Below are positions 57,218 to 64,000 of a stretch of 64,000 nucleotides of DNA, piece by piece (position 1 is the first letter of the stretch; each line of letters begins with the position of its first letter). The notes under the pieces were generated by a model. It did not search any database and was not told where the DNA came from. It saw only the letters and a program-made list of their open reading frames with translations. A program made the position numbers and the translations under genes. This DNA comes from Thiomicrorhabdus sp. zzn3 (GTDB taxonomy: Bacteria; Pseudomonadota; Gammaproteobacteria; Thiomicrospirales; Thiomicrospiraceae). The stretch lies in contig NZ_JARUQS010000003.1 in the NCBI RefSeq assembly GCF_029767755.1, forward strand, positions 106,840 through 170,839, in the 5' to 3' direction.

Positions 57218-57811
57218 TCAAAACTTGGTTTTCAACTTCTGCTTGGCCTGTTCTTTTTGCTGCTCTTGCTTTTCAGCTTCTTCTGCCGCTAACTTTTCCA
57301 TCGCGACCTGACGCTCTTGCTCCGAGTAGACCTTATACAATTCCAGATTATGCAGATGGGTTTTTTGCCAATCGATGCGTCTAAGCAGCCAGCGCACCAA
57401 AAAACGGATTACATGACACTCATCATAAGACTGGTACAGCACTTCCGGTTTGGCACGCATACCATGGACACGCTCAACGATAATGGTTTGCAGATCGTGA
57501 CGGGGCTCTATACGAATAAAGCCACCATCACTTTCATCAAAACTGGTGCTGTAATAAATTCGCACGACCTTATTCATACTAAAAATGGCTTTAGCCAAAA
57601 TCGTTGACTCAGGCCGTCCGCTCAACCCGACCGTATGAATAAAAATATTCTGCGTTTTTATACGCCGTATAAAACTTTCTACTTCTTCAAACGGAACTTC
57701 CCTGGTGGCCAGCTCCTGACGCTCACGCTCTCTCTTGAGCATGTCTGAACGTTTCTCAAGCTGTTTAAAAAAGTATTTAACCGCTGGTGTAATCTGGTTG
57801 GCGTCTTTCAT
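57218..57811 (-). CDS. conserved-looking protein of unknown function
   Basis: A 197-residue soluble protein. A charged helical N-terminus (residues 10-50) leads to a mixed alpha/beta core (NIFIHTVGLSGRPESTILAKAIFSMNKVVRIYYS, LQTIIVERVHGMRAK) and a long C-terminal helix rich in Glu, Lys and Gln (about 160-197), probably a coiled coil. I recognise no family. It is convergent with ispB and lies 86 bases beyond the iron-transporter permease on the same strand, so it might be transcribed with that operon. Confidence 0.7.
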   Translation of the reverse strand: MKDANQITPAVKYFFKQLEKRSDMLKRERERQELATREVPFEEVESFIRRIKTQNIFIHTVGLSGRPESTILAKAIFSMNKVVRIYYSTSFDESDGGFIRIEPRHDLQTIIVERVHGMRAKPEVLYQSYDECHVIRFLVRWLLRRIDWQKTHLHNLELYKVYSEQERQVAMEKLAAEEAEKQEQQKEQAKQKLKTKF

Positions 57812-57897
57812 TTTTACTACCTCTGAACAGGGTATCGGCCATTCAGACGTTTTTTAAAGCCCGAATTGATAAAAATTTAAGGTACCGCAGCACAACA

Positions 57898-59484
57898 TCA
57901 ACGGCGATATTCAATGCGCTTGACGCCCCAAAGAATCAGCAAACTGATGGCAATCAATGCCAAAGAAGGCAAGGCTGCACGTTCATAAAGCCCTTCAGCC
58001 GCCAGTTCATACACTTGAATGGCCAAAGTATCCCAGCCATACGGGCGCAAAAGATAGGTGGCCGGCAACTCCTTCATCACATCCACCGCCACCATCAAAA
58101 ACGCCACCGCTGCACCGGGAAGAACCAATGGCAAGTAAACGCGCCGAAAAATCGTAAACCGGCCCGCTCCCATTGTCTGGGCCGCCTCGACATAGCTCGG
58201 CTGAACGCTTTCAAAGGCCCCTTCGACAGGCCCCAAGGCCACCGCAATAAAACGGCTTAAATAGGCATAAAGCAAAACTCCCAGGCCGCCCGATACCAGC
58301 AGTAGGGCCTCGATACCAAACCAGTGCTGCATACCGCGATCGATCATCATAAATACGAACAGGAGGCCGATCGCCATCACCGACCCAGGAAGCGCATACC
58401 CCATACTCGCCACCCCTAACAGCAAAGAATCGGTTCTGGAGCGCTCTCGCTTCCGGTACTTGATCGACAGTAACAGCAGGGCGACGGCAACCGCCATCAC
58501 CGCCGCCATCACGCCCAACAACAATGAATTCCAGATCAGATTCCAATAGTGACCGCCCCACTCCACAGCAAAGTTTTGCCACGCCCAAATCAACAACTGG
58601 GTCACCGGCAACGCAAAAGCCAGCGTCACCACCAGAATGCTGACAACCGAGGCTAAGAGCGCTTGCCACCCTTTCAGACGATACGGCGGTTCCACCAGAC
58701 ACTGGTCGGTATAAAACTTAGCTCGCCCCCGACTGTATCGTTCCGCAAAAATCAGCAGAAAACTGAACAGTACCAGCAAGCTGGCCACCTGCGCCGCCAC
58801 CTCAACGCTACGATAATCCTCCCACGCGGAATAGATGACCGTGGTGAAGGTGTCGTAATTAAAAATTGAAACAACTCCGAAATCAGACAAGGTTTCCATC
58901 AGCGCCAGAGTGATGCCAGCCACAATACTCGGCCGCGCCAAGGGCAAACTCACTTTCCAGAAAATCTTGAACGAGGAAGCGCCTAATGTTTGCCCGGCCT
59001 CAATAAAGGTATAGCGCTGCGACTGAAAGCCAATTCGCGCCAGCATATAAACATAGGGATAAAACACCAGGGTAAAAACCAAGATAACACTGGCGGAACC
59101 GGTACGAACATCAATGCCTTTAAAACTTGTCATCTCACGCAAGAAAGACTGAATCGGACCGGCAAAATCAAACAGACCCAAGTAGACGAAGGCCACAACA
59201 TAGGCTGGCAACACGAAAGGCAGGAAAAATAACCACTCAAACCAACGGCGTCCGGGAAAATCGCACAAGGTCACTAACCAGGCCAAACCGGTTCCCAATA
59301 TGCCGGCTCCCACCGCCACGCCGACAAGTAGCACCAGCGTGTTGACCAGCATATCGCTTAATAGCGTATCAACAAAGTGCTGTAACAGAGACCATTGAGG
59401 CGTCAGCCAGGACAGGCTCACCACGAAGATAGGGGCGGCCAGAACCACGGCCCAAAATAGCAGAACAAGACGACTTCGGTTCAT
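57898..59484 (-). CDS. ferric iron ABC transporter permease
   Basis: A 528-residue double permease with about twelve membrane segments in two halves. Each half has the EAA loop contacting the ATPase: EAGQTLGASSFKIFWKVSLPLARP and EAAQTMGAGRFTIFRRVYLPLVLP. The fused two-halves layout is typical of FbpB/SfuB/HitB-type iron permeases. It is the third gene of the ATPase, binding-protein, permease order, 58 bases after the binding-protein gene. Confidence 0.9.
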   Translation of the reverse strand: MNRSRLVLLFWAVVLAAPIFVVSLSWLTPQWSLLQHFVDTLLSDMLVNTLVLLVGVAVGAGILGTGLAWLVTLCDFPGRRWFEWLFFLPFVLPAYVVAFVYLGLFDFAGPIQSFLREMTSFKGIDVRTGSASVILVFTLVFYPYVYMLARIGFQSQRYTFIEAGQTLGASSFKIFWKVSLPLARPSIVAGITLALMETLSDFGVVSIFNYDTFTTVIYSAWEDYRSVEVAAQVASLLVLFSFLLIFAERYSRGRAKFYTDQCLVEPPYRLKGWQALLASVVSILVVTLAFALPVTQLLIWAWQNFAVEWGGHYWNLIWNSLLLGVMAAVMAVAVALLLLSIKYRKRERSRTDSLLLGVASMGYALPGSVMAIGLLFVFMMIDRGMQHWFGIEALLLVSGGLGVLLYAYLSRFIAVALGPVEGAFESVQPSYVEAAQTMGAGRFTIFRRVYLPLVLPGAAVAFLMVAVDVMKELPATYLLRPYGWDTLAIQVYELAAEGLYERAALPSLALIAISLLILWGVKRIEYRR

Positions 59485-59542
59485 CTAAATAACAATGAAA
59501 CCAACATTAAAAGTTTGCAAATAGCCCATAACGCTCCAATAC

Positions 59543-60586
59543 TTAGCGATATCCCATACGTTGCATCAATCTAACCGCATCGGCTTGCAGGGCTCCCACC
59601 TTTTGCAGGTTCAGGTCATCCTGCTTAAAACGACCCCATTTGGCAACCAAAGGATCCGCTGGCACCTCTGGATTCGCCGGATACTCTTTATTTAGAGAGG
59701 CAAACAGGCCTTGCGCTTGTTCACTCACCAGCCAACTCAATAGCTTATTCGCCAGCTCTGGATGCTTGGCATGTTTTAAAACTCCTGCACCGGAGACATT
59801 CACGTGGGTTCCGGTACTGTTCTGGTTCGCCCAAAATAGCTTCAGTGCCACGTCCGGTTGCTTTTCCTGCAAGCGCCCAAAGTAATAGGTGTTTACCAAA
59901 CCGACATCGCACTGTCCCGCCAAAATAGCATCCATGATATGCGAATCTTTTGCCATAGGGGCTGACGCCAAATTACTCACCCAGCCTTTTACCATCTGTT
60001 CGGTTTTATCCTGACCATTGTGAGCCAATAATGCAGATACCAGTGACTTGGTATACACTTTTTTTGCCGTGCGCAAACACAAACGCCCTTTCCATTGAGG
60101 CTCTGCTAATGCTTCATAAGAGGACAATTCATCCGGCTTCACCCGTTCCGTGCTATACACAATCGTTCGGGCACGAATCGACAGGCCTGTCCATAACCCT
60201 TGAGGATCACGTAAATGCGCCGGAATGGCTTTAGCAACCTGCTGAGTTTGAATCGGCTGAAACAAGTCTTGTGATGCCGCATACCACAGATTACCCGCAT
60301 CTACCGTCATCAACACATCCGCCGGCGTTGCACGGCCTTCCGCTTTAACTCGTTCAATTAACGCATTGTCTTTGCCGGTTAAATAGGAAACCTTAATACC
60401 GGTTTCTTTGGTAAAGGCATCAAAAACCGGTTTAATCAAATGCTCCTTACGCGAACTGTATACCACAACCTCAGGCTCATCGGCCGCTTGAGCCGATACA
60501 GCAAGTGCACTTAAACTCATCACGGAAGCCGCACTCCACATAAATAGCGCGCTTAATATACCGGAGAACCACTGCTTTAATTTCAC
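59543..60586 (-). CDS. periplasmic Fe(3+)-binding protein (FbpA/FutA-like)
   Basis: A 347-residue class II solute-binding protein. The signal peptide is cut after AQA (about residue 34). The mature start EPEVVVYSSRKEHLIKPVFDAF and the Tyr pair in LVNTYYFGRL, which ligates ferric iron in the FbpA/FutA family, support an iron substrate. Other typical stretches are ADVLMTVDAGNLW and NVSGAGVLKHAKH. A CAGGCCTG at 60182-60189 encodes TGL. Confidence 0.92.
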   Translation of the reverse strand: MKLKQWFSGILSALFMWSAASVMSLSALAVSAQAADEPEVVVYSSRKEHLIKPVFDAFTKETGIKVSYLTGKDNALIERVKAEGRATPADVLMTVDAGNLWYAASQDLFQPIQTQQVAKAIPAHLRDPQGLWTGLSIRARTIVYSTERVKPDELSSYEALAEPQWKGRLCLRTAKKVYTKSLVSALLAHNGQDKTEQMVKGWVSNLASAPMAKDSHIMDAILAGQCDVGLVNTYYFGRLQEKQPDVALKLFWANQNSTGTHVNVSGAGVLKHAKHPELANKLLSWLVSEQAQGLFASLNKEYPANPEVPADPLVAKWGRFKQDDLNLQKVGALQADAVRLMQRMGYR

Positions 60587-60619
60587 TTTATGCCCTCTTC
60601 TTGCCTTTCAATTCAACGC

Positions 60620-61285
60620 CTAATGAACCGCCTGCCAGCTTTGCACTGCTCCAGACTGCATAGTCCCAATACGATCCGCCATCAAATCCGCTTCTCTCAG
60701 GTCATGAGTCACTAAAATGGCCGACACGCCTTCGGATTTCAGAACTTCTCGCATCTCGACCACCAAAGCGTAACGCGTATCCGCATCCAAACTTGAAAAA
60801 GGTTCATCCAACAATATCAAACCGGGACGCGGTGCGAGTGCACGGGCCAGGGCCACACGTTGCTGCTGACCTCCAGAAAGCTCATGCGGATACCGTTTTA
60901 CCATCTCCTGCGGCAGGCGAATCAACTCCATCAACTCAGCCAAACGCTGCTGACGTTCCGCCTTACCCCATGATGAAATGCCAAACAGAATATTCTGTTC
61001 CACCGTCATATGCGGAAACAGCGCATAATCCTGAAACACCATACCGATGCCTCTTTTTTGCGGAGGCACTAGGCATTCCCCCTGGCAAAGCACGCAAGTT
61101 TGATTAAGATGGACCTCTCCTGATTGTGCACACTGCAGACCGGCAATCGCTCTCAGAACCGTCGTTTTACCGCTGCCACTCTGCCCAAGCAGCGCAACAA
61201 TCTCCCCTCTGGGCATTTCCATGACAAAGTTTTGTAGCACTTGGCGTTCGCCCAGCGAAATGGATAAATCTTTAACCGCTAACAC
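60620..61285 (-). CDS. ferric iron ABC transporter ATPase
   Basis: A 221-residue ATPase when started at the GTG at 61285, which GGAAGA precedes by seven bases; the frame runs eight codons further upstream to a TTG. Walker A is GQSGSGKTT, signature LSGGQQQR, Walker B LILLDEPFSSLD, with the H-loop LVTHD. It lacks the C-terminal regulatory TOBE domain of FbpC, so it is a short form. First gene of the iron operon; a Fur-box-like site lies directly upstream. Confidence 0.9.
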   Translation of the reverse strand: MLAVKDLSISLGERQVLQNFVMEMPRGEIVALLGQSGSGKTTVLRAIAGLQCAQSGEVHLNQTCVLCQGECLVPPQKRGIGMVFQDYALFPHMTVEQNILFGISSWGKAERQQRLAELMELIRLPQEMVKRYPHELSGGQQQRVALARALAPRPGLILLDEPFSSLDADTRYALVVEMREVLKSEGVSAILVTHDLREADLMADRIGTMQSGAVQSWQAVH

Positions 61286-61309
61286 AATTTTCTTCCATAT
61301 TAGAGTCAA

Positions 61310-61324
61310 TCAGAATTATTATCA
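61310..61324. promoter_or_regulatory. Fur-box-like site upstream of the iron transporter
   Basis: On the minus strand TGATAATAATTCTGA matches the 7-1-7 Fur consensus TGATAATnATTATCA at 12 of 14 defined positions, 24 bases upstream of the ATPase start. Confidence 0.7.
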
Positions 61325-61377
61325 TTTAACTTTTATAAGGCGCATGGTATACCGATTCAATAGTAATTTCAACATAA

Positions 61378-61392
61378 AAGATAATTATTCTT
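61378..61392. promoter_or_regulatory. second Fur-box-like site
   Basis: AGATAATTATTCTTA on the plus strand matches the same consensus less well. With the site at 61310 it suggests iron repression of the divergent-side promoter of the transporter operon. Confidence 0.45.
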
Positions 61393-61429
61393 ATTTACAT
61401 AAGAACAAACCATACCACCGTAGACATAA

Positions 61430-61454
61430 AAAAGCCCCATCTATTGGGGCTTTT
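61430..61454 (-). terminator. terminator of ssb
   Basis: Nine-base arms with A4/T4 and seven-base loop, 38 bases past the ssb stop. Confidence 0.85.
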
Positions 61455-61491
61455 CATGTTTTTTTATCAACAATATTATTTATTGTAAGAC

Positions 61492-62139
61492 TCAGAACGG
61501 CACATCGTCGTCGTCAAAATCATTAGGCACATAGGCTGGCGCCGGTTGCTGCTGAGGCTGCCCCATTGCGCCGCCTCTATTTTGCTGACCACCCTGGTTA
61601 AACGAACCGCTCATGCCGCCTTGATGACCCGGCGCCGCCTGGCTTTGTGGAGCCACATTCATGCCCCCCATACCTTGCTGTGGCGCTTGTGGAGTGGACT
61701 GTCCCATGCCCGCATTCATGCCACCCATCGGATTGGCTGGCGCCGTCTGGTTGAAACCGCTATTATCAAAGGCGGCATCACCACCACCGGAACGGCCGCC
61801 TAACATCTGCATAGTGCCACTAAAACCGTCCAGAACGACTTCCGTACTGTATCTGTCTTGACCGGTATTTTGATCCTGCCATTTGCGCGTTTGCAATTTA
61901 CCTTCCAGATACACCTGAGAGCCTTTGGTCAGGTATTGTCCGGCCACTTCGGCTAACTTGCCAAACATCACAACACGGTGCCATTCGGTCTTTTCCTGCT
62001 TTTGTCCAGTCGCCTTATCGGTCCACTGCTCACTGGTCGCCACACTCAAGTTGGCAATCGCATTACCGTTTGCAGAATATTTGACTTCCGGATCTCTTCC
62101 CAGAGTTCCTACTAAAATGACCTTGTTTACACCACGCAT
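61492..62139 (-). CDS. ssb: single-stranded DNA-binding protein
   Basis: A 215-residue SSB. An OB fold ([70 protein letters not shown]) is followed by a Gly/Gln/Met-rich disordered linker (about 115-200) and the acidic interaction tip DDDDVPF. Somewhat longer than the 178-residue E. coli protein because of the linker. Confidence 0.97.
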   Translation of the reverse strand: MRGVNKVILVGTLGRDPEVKYSANGNAIANLSVATSEQWTDKATGQKQEKTEWHRVVMFGKLAEVAGQYLTKGSQVYLEGKLQTRKWQDQNTGQDRYSTEVVLDGFSGTMQMLGGRSGGGDAAFDNSGFNQTAPANPMGGMNAGMGQSTPQAPQQGMGGMNVAPQSQAAPGHQGGMSGSFNQGGQQNRGGAMGQPQQQPAPAYVPNDFDDDDVPF

Positions 62140-62186
62140 ACCGTTTTCGTCTCTTAAAATAATTACAAATTCTTCAATACACTCTT

Positions 62187-63581
62187 TTAGGCATTGTTTC
62201 GACTCTGCTCAATATAACCAATCAGAGCCTCTTCATTAAGGAGCTTACGATCTACCTTAAAGTAGGCGCGCTCCTCTTCCGGCAGAATGACAACTTCATA
62301 GATACCATCATAAGCCAGCAACTGTTTTTCCAAGTCGGCCACTTCATTTTGCTGTACCGGGCCAACCGGTACGGAGGCAATACTGAGCGGCAATGGTTTT
62401 TGCATCGTTGCCGCAGCCAGTAACCAAACAACACCGATCAATGCCGTAAAGATAAAGACCCCATTATAACCATAATGCTGGTAAAAATATCCACCTAAAA
62501 CACCACCCAAAGCAGCGCCTAAAAACTGGCTGGTGGAATAGACTCCGCTGGCCGTTCCCTTCTTGTCCGCAGGTGCTAACTTCACCACCAAAGAAGGCAA
62601 CGAGGCTTCTAGCAAATTAAAAGCGGTAAAGAAAATCAGCAGCAGAATAAACAATGACCAGAAACTTTCATGAAAATTCATAAAGCCGATCTGCATCAAG
62701 GTAATCGTGGCGATCGCACCGACAAAAACCGGCTTCATGCGCCCACGGCTTTCGGCCTGAATAATAAACGGCACCATTAAGGCAAACGACAGCAACATGA
62801 CCGGCAGATAAATCTCCCAATGACTTAAACTATCAAGTCCGGCTCCGTCACGCAATGCCAGTGGCAAGACCACAAACATCGCGGTCAAGGTGGCATGCAA
62901 AATGAACACGCCGAGATCCAGACGCAACAGTTGCGGGTTACGTAAAATAGCGCCGAATTGGCTCGGATCGGTTTCCGCCTCGCGCTGAAACACCTGATTC
63001 TCAATTTTGGGCAGAGCGAACACCACCAGCACAATCCCGATCAAAGCCAACAGTGCCGTCACCCAGAAGATGCCGCGGACGCCGAACCAACTGGCCAGCA
63101 ACGGCCCGGCAATCAGGGACAAGGTAAATGACAAACCAATGGTCATCCCCACAATCGACATAGCTCGCAAGCGGAAACGTTCACTGACCAAGTCAGCCAC
63201 AGAGGCCATCAGTACCGCCGCTACCGCGCCCATCCCCTGCAAGGCTCGACCTACAATCATCATCTCAATCGAATCGGCAAGCGCGCACACCACGGAACCG
63301 ACCATAAATACCAGCATGCCGACAATAATCAGCGGCTTGCGCCCATATTTATCGGACAGCATGCCGTATGGAATCTGTAATAGTGCTTGGGTCAATCCAT
63401 AAATACCGATCGCAATCCCGATTTGCAGCCCCGTTACCTGATCAAACTCTGCTTCGGCAAACAGCGCGAAGACGGGGAAGATCATAAACAAGCCGAGCAT
63501 GCGAGTTGAAAAGATGCCGGCAACGGAAAAAGCCGCGCGTTTTTCGATTGCGTTCATGGACACCGGAGAAGGTACAGACAT
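62187..63581 (-). CDS. MFS transporter, YajR-like, with C-terminal ferredoxin-like domain
   Basis: From ATG 63581 it has 464 residues. Twelve membrane segments include the MFS motif [14 protein letters not shown] and [14 protein letters not shown]. After the last helix (about 395) comes a soluble domain of about 65 residues ([44 protein letters not shown]), like the YAM domain of E. coli YajR. Substrate is unknown; proton-driven efflux is likely. It lies upstream of ssb on the same strand, by 47 bases. Confidence 0.85.
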   Translation of the reverse strand: MSVPSPVSMNAIEKRAAFSVAGIFSTRMLGLFMIFPVFALFAEAEFDQVTGLQIGIAIGIYGLTQALLQIPYGMLSDKYGRKPLIIVGMLVFMVGSVVCALADSIEMMIVGRALQGMGAVAAVLMASVADLVSERFRLRAMSIVGMTIGLSFTLSLIAGPLLASWFGVRGIFWVTALLALIGIVLVVFALPKIENQVFQREAETDPSQFGAILRNPQLLRLDLGVFILHATLTAMFVVLPLALRDGAGLDSLSHWEIYLPVMLLSFALMVPFIIQAESRGRMKPVFVGAIATITLMQIGFMNFHESFWSLFILLLIFFTAFNLLEASLPSLVVKLAPADKKGTASGVYSTSQFLGAALGGVLGGYFYQHYGYNGVFIFTALIGVVWLLAAATMQKPLPLSIASVPVGPVQQNEVADLEKQLLAYDGIYEVVILPEEERAYFKVDRKLLNEEALIGYIEQSRNNA

Positions 63582-63789
63582 TTCAATATCCCGAATCAAT
63601 GAAGATTAGACAGTCATCCCGTTAATGCACCACCAAGGGCGATTAGACGGAGATCATCATGAAGCCGATTTCGCTCGGCAAATAAAGTCAGCAATTATAC
63701 CATTGCTGCACACTCAACTGGCTATAATTGAGACAGCTACAAACAGCGATAATCCACATTCCAGCTCACACGCTTCAAGGGGAGGGGAT

Positions 63790-64000
63790 ATGAAAACCAC
63801 CACTCACTTTCGACCCAACTTGTTCTACAGTTTATTGGCTTTGCTGCTCATCAGCTTCTCCGCGCACGCCAGCCCGCAACCGGAGGAGGCTGACACGGAT
63901 GAACACCGCGTCCACTTTTCCATCAGCAACAGTCAAAAAGTAGCCAACAATACCGCCGACATCACCCTGCAAGCCATCGCCCAAGGCCCCAACGCCCAAT
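63790..64000 (+). CDS. exported SIMPL-domain-like protein, N-terminal part (cut by window edge)
   Basis: Starting at ATG 63790 behind GGAGGGG, 70 codons run off the window. The signal peptide is MKTTTHFRPNLFYSLLALLL through SAHA, cut before SPQPEEA. The mature start VHFSISNSQKVANNTADITLQAIAQG resembles the SIMPL (DUF541) domain opening, in which a strand is followed by an N/D-T pair. Function of SIMPL proteins is unclear, with envelope stress roles proposed. It is divergent from the MFS gene. Confidence 0.65.
   Translation, partial: MKTTTHFRPNLFYSLLALLLISFSAHASPQPEEADTDEHRVHFSISNSQKVANNTADITLQAIAQGPNAQ

Overview
The window reads as one contiguous piece of a gammaproteobacterial chromosome, dense with core genes. 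Several gene orders are gammaproteobacterial: miaB-phoH-ybeY-corC-lnt, prs-rplY-pth-ychF next to a tRNA-Gln and hemA, glyQS-gmhB-plsC, an M23 peptidase-anmK-erpA-argC block, and ispB divergent from rplU-rpmA-obgE-proB. A TusA-type sulfur carrier, a short-type citrate synthase, a DUF1640-like small protein and the codon and protein style fit a Thiomicrospira/Hydrogenovibrio/Thiomicrorhabdus-like sulfur oxidiser. That genus-level placement is inference from memory, not a search result. There is no phage, IS element, CRISPR array or rRNA.

Layout. 1-4718: lnt (cut by the edge), corC, ybeY, phoH-like and miaB, all on the minus strand. 4846-10674: an accessory-looking minus-strand cluster with three minor-pilin-like genes, a response regulator, a histidine kinase and a further pilin; one pilin carries an RTX/beta-helix-like Asp/Gly repeat tail. 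10738-14110: Cys-cluster protein, porin, DUF1640-like protein, rpsI-rplM. 14138-19842: ychF, pth, rplY, prs, tRNA-Gln, TPR lipoprotein. 20092-24277 (plus): hemA-prfA-prmC-moeB-like. 24348-28773 (minus): motB, motA, parC and a small HMA protein, followed by a nine-copy heptanucleotide repeat. 29119-31420 (plus): selO and two PilZ-like genes. 31438-35185 (minus): a Tat-signal histone-deacetylase-like lipoprotein, a periplasmic unknown and parE. 35232-36641: pdxH, ung. 36715-41119 (minus): plsC, gmhB, glyS, glyQ. 41258-44028 (plus): tusA, M23 peptidase, anmK. 44105-55866 (minus): citrate synthase, erpA, argC, GST-like protein, subtilisin-like protease with PKD/FN3 tail, groEL-groES with a CIRCE operator, proB, obgE, rpmA, rplU. 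56179-57144: ispB. 57218-63581 (minus): an unknown, a ferric-iron ABC transporter with Fur-box-like sites, ssb, and a YajR-like MFS. From 63790: a SIMPL-like exported protein cut by the edge.

The most striking signal is not a gene. The palindromic octamer CAGGCCTG, usually within TGAACAGGCCTGGT, occurs about 22 times where about one is expected by chance. Ten copies are intergenic, including an inverted pair that forms the stem of a terminator-like hairpin after ychF, and twelve lie inside genes. This pattern resembles the DNA uptake sequences of Neisseria and Pasteurellaceae or the cyanobacterial HIP1 repeat. With pilin genes in the same window, a previously undescribed uptake-like or chromosome-organising motif is a reasonable hypothesis.
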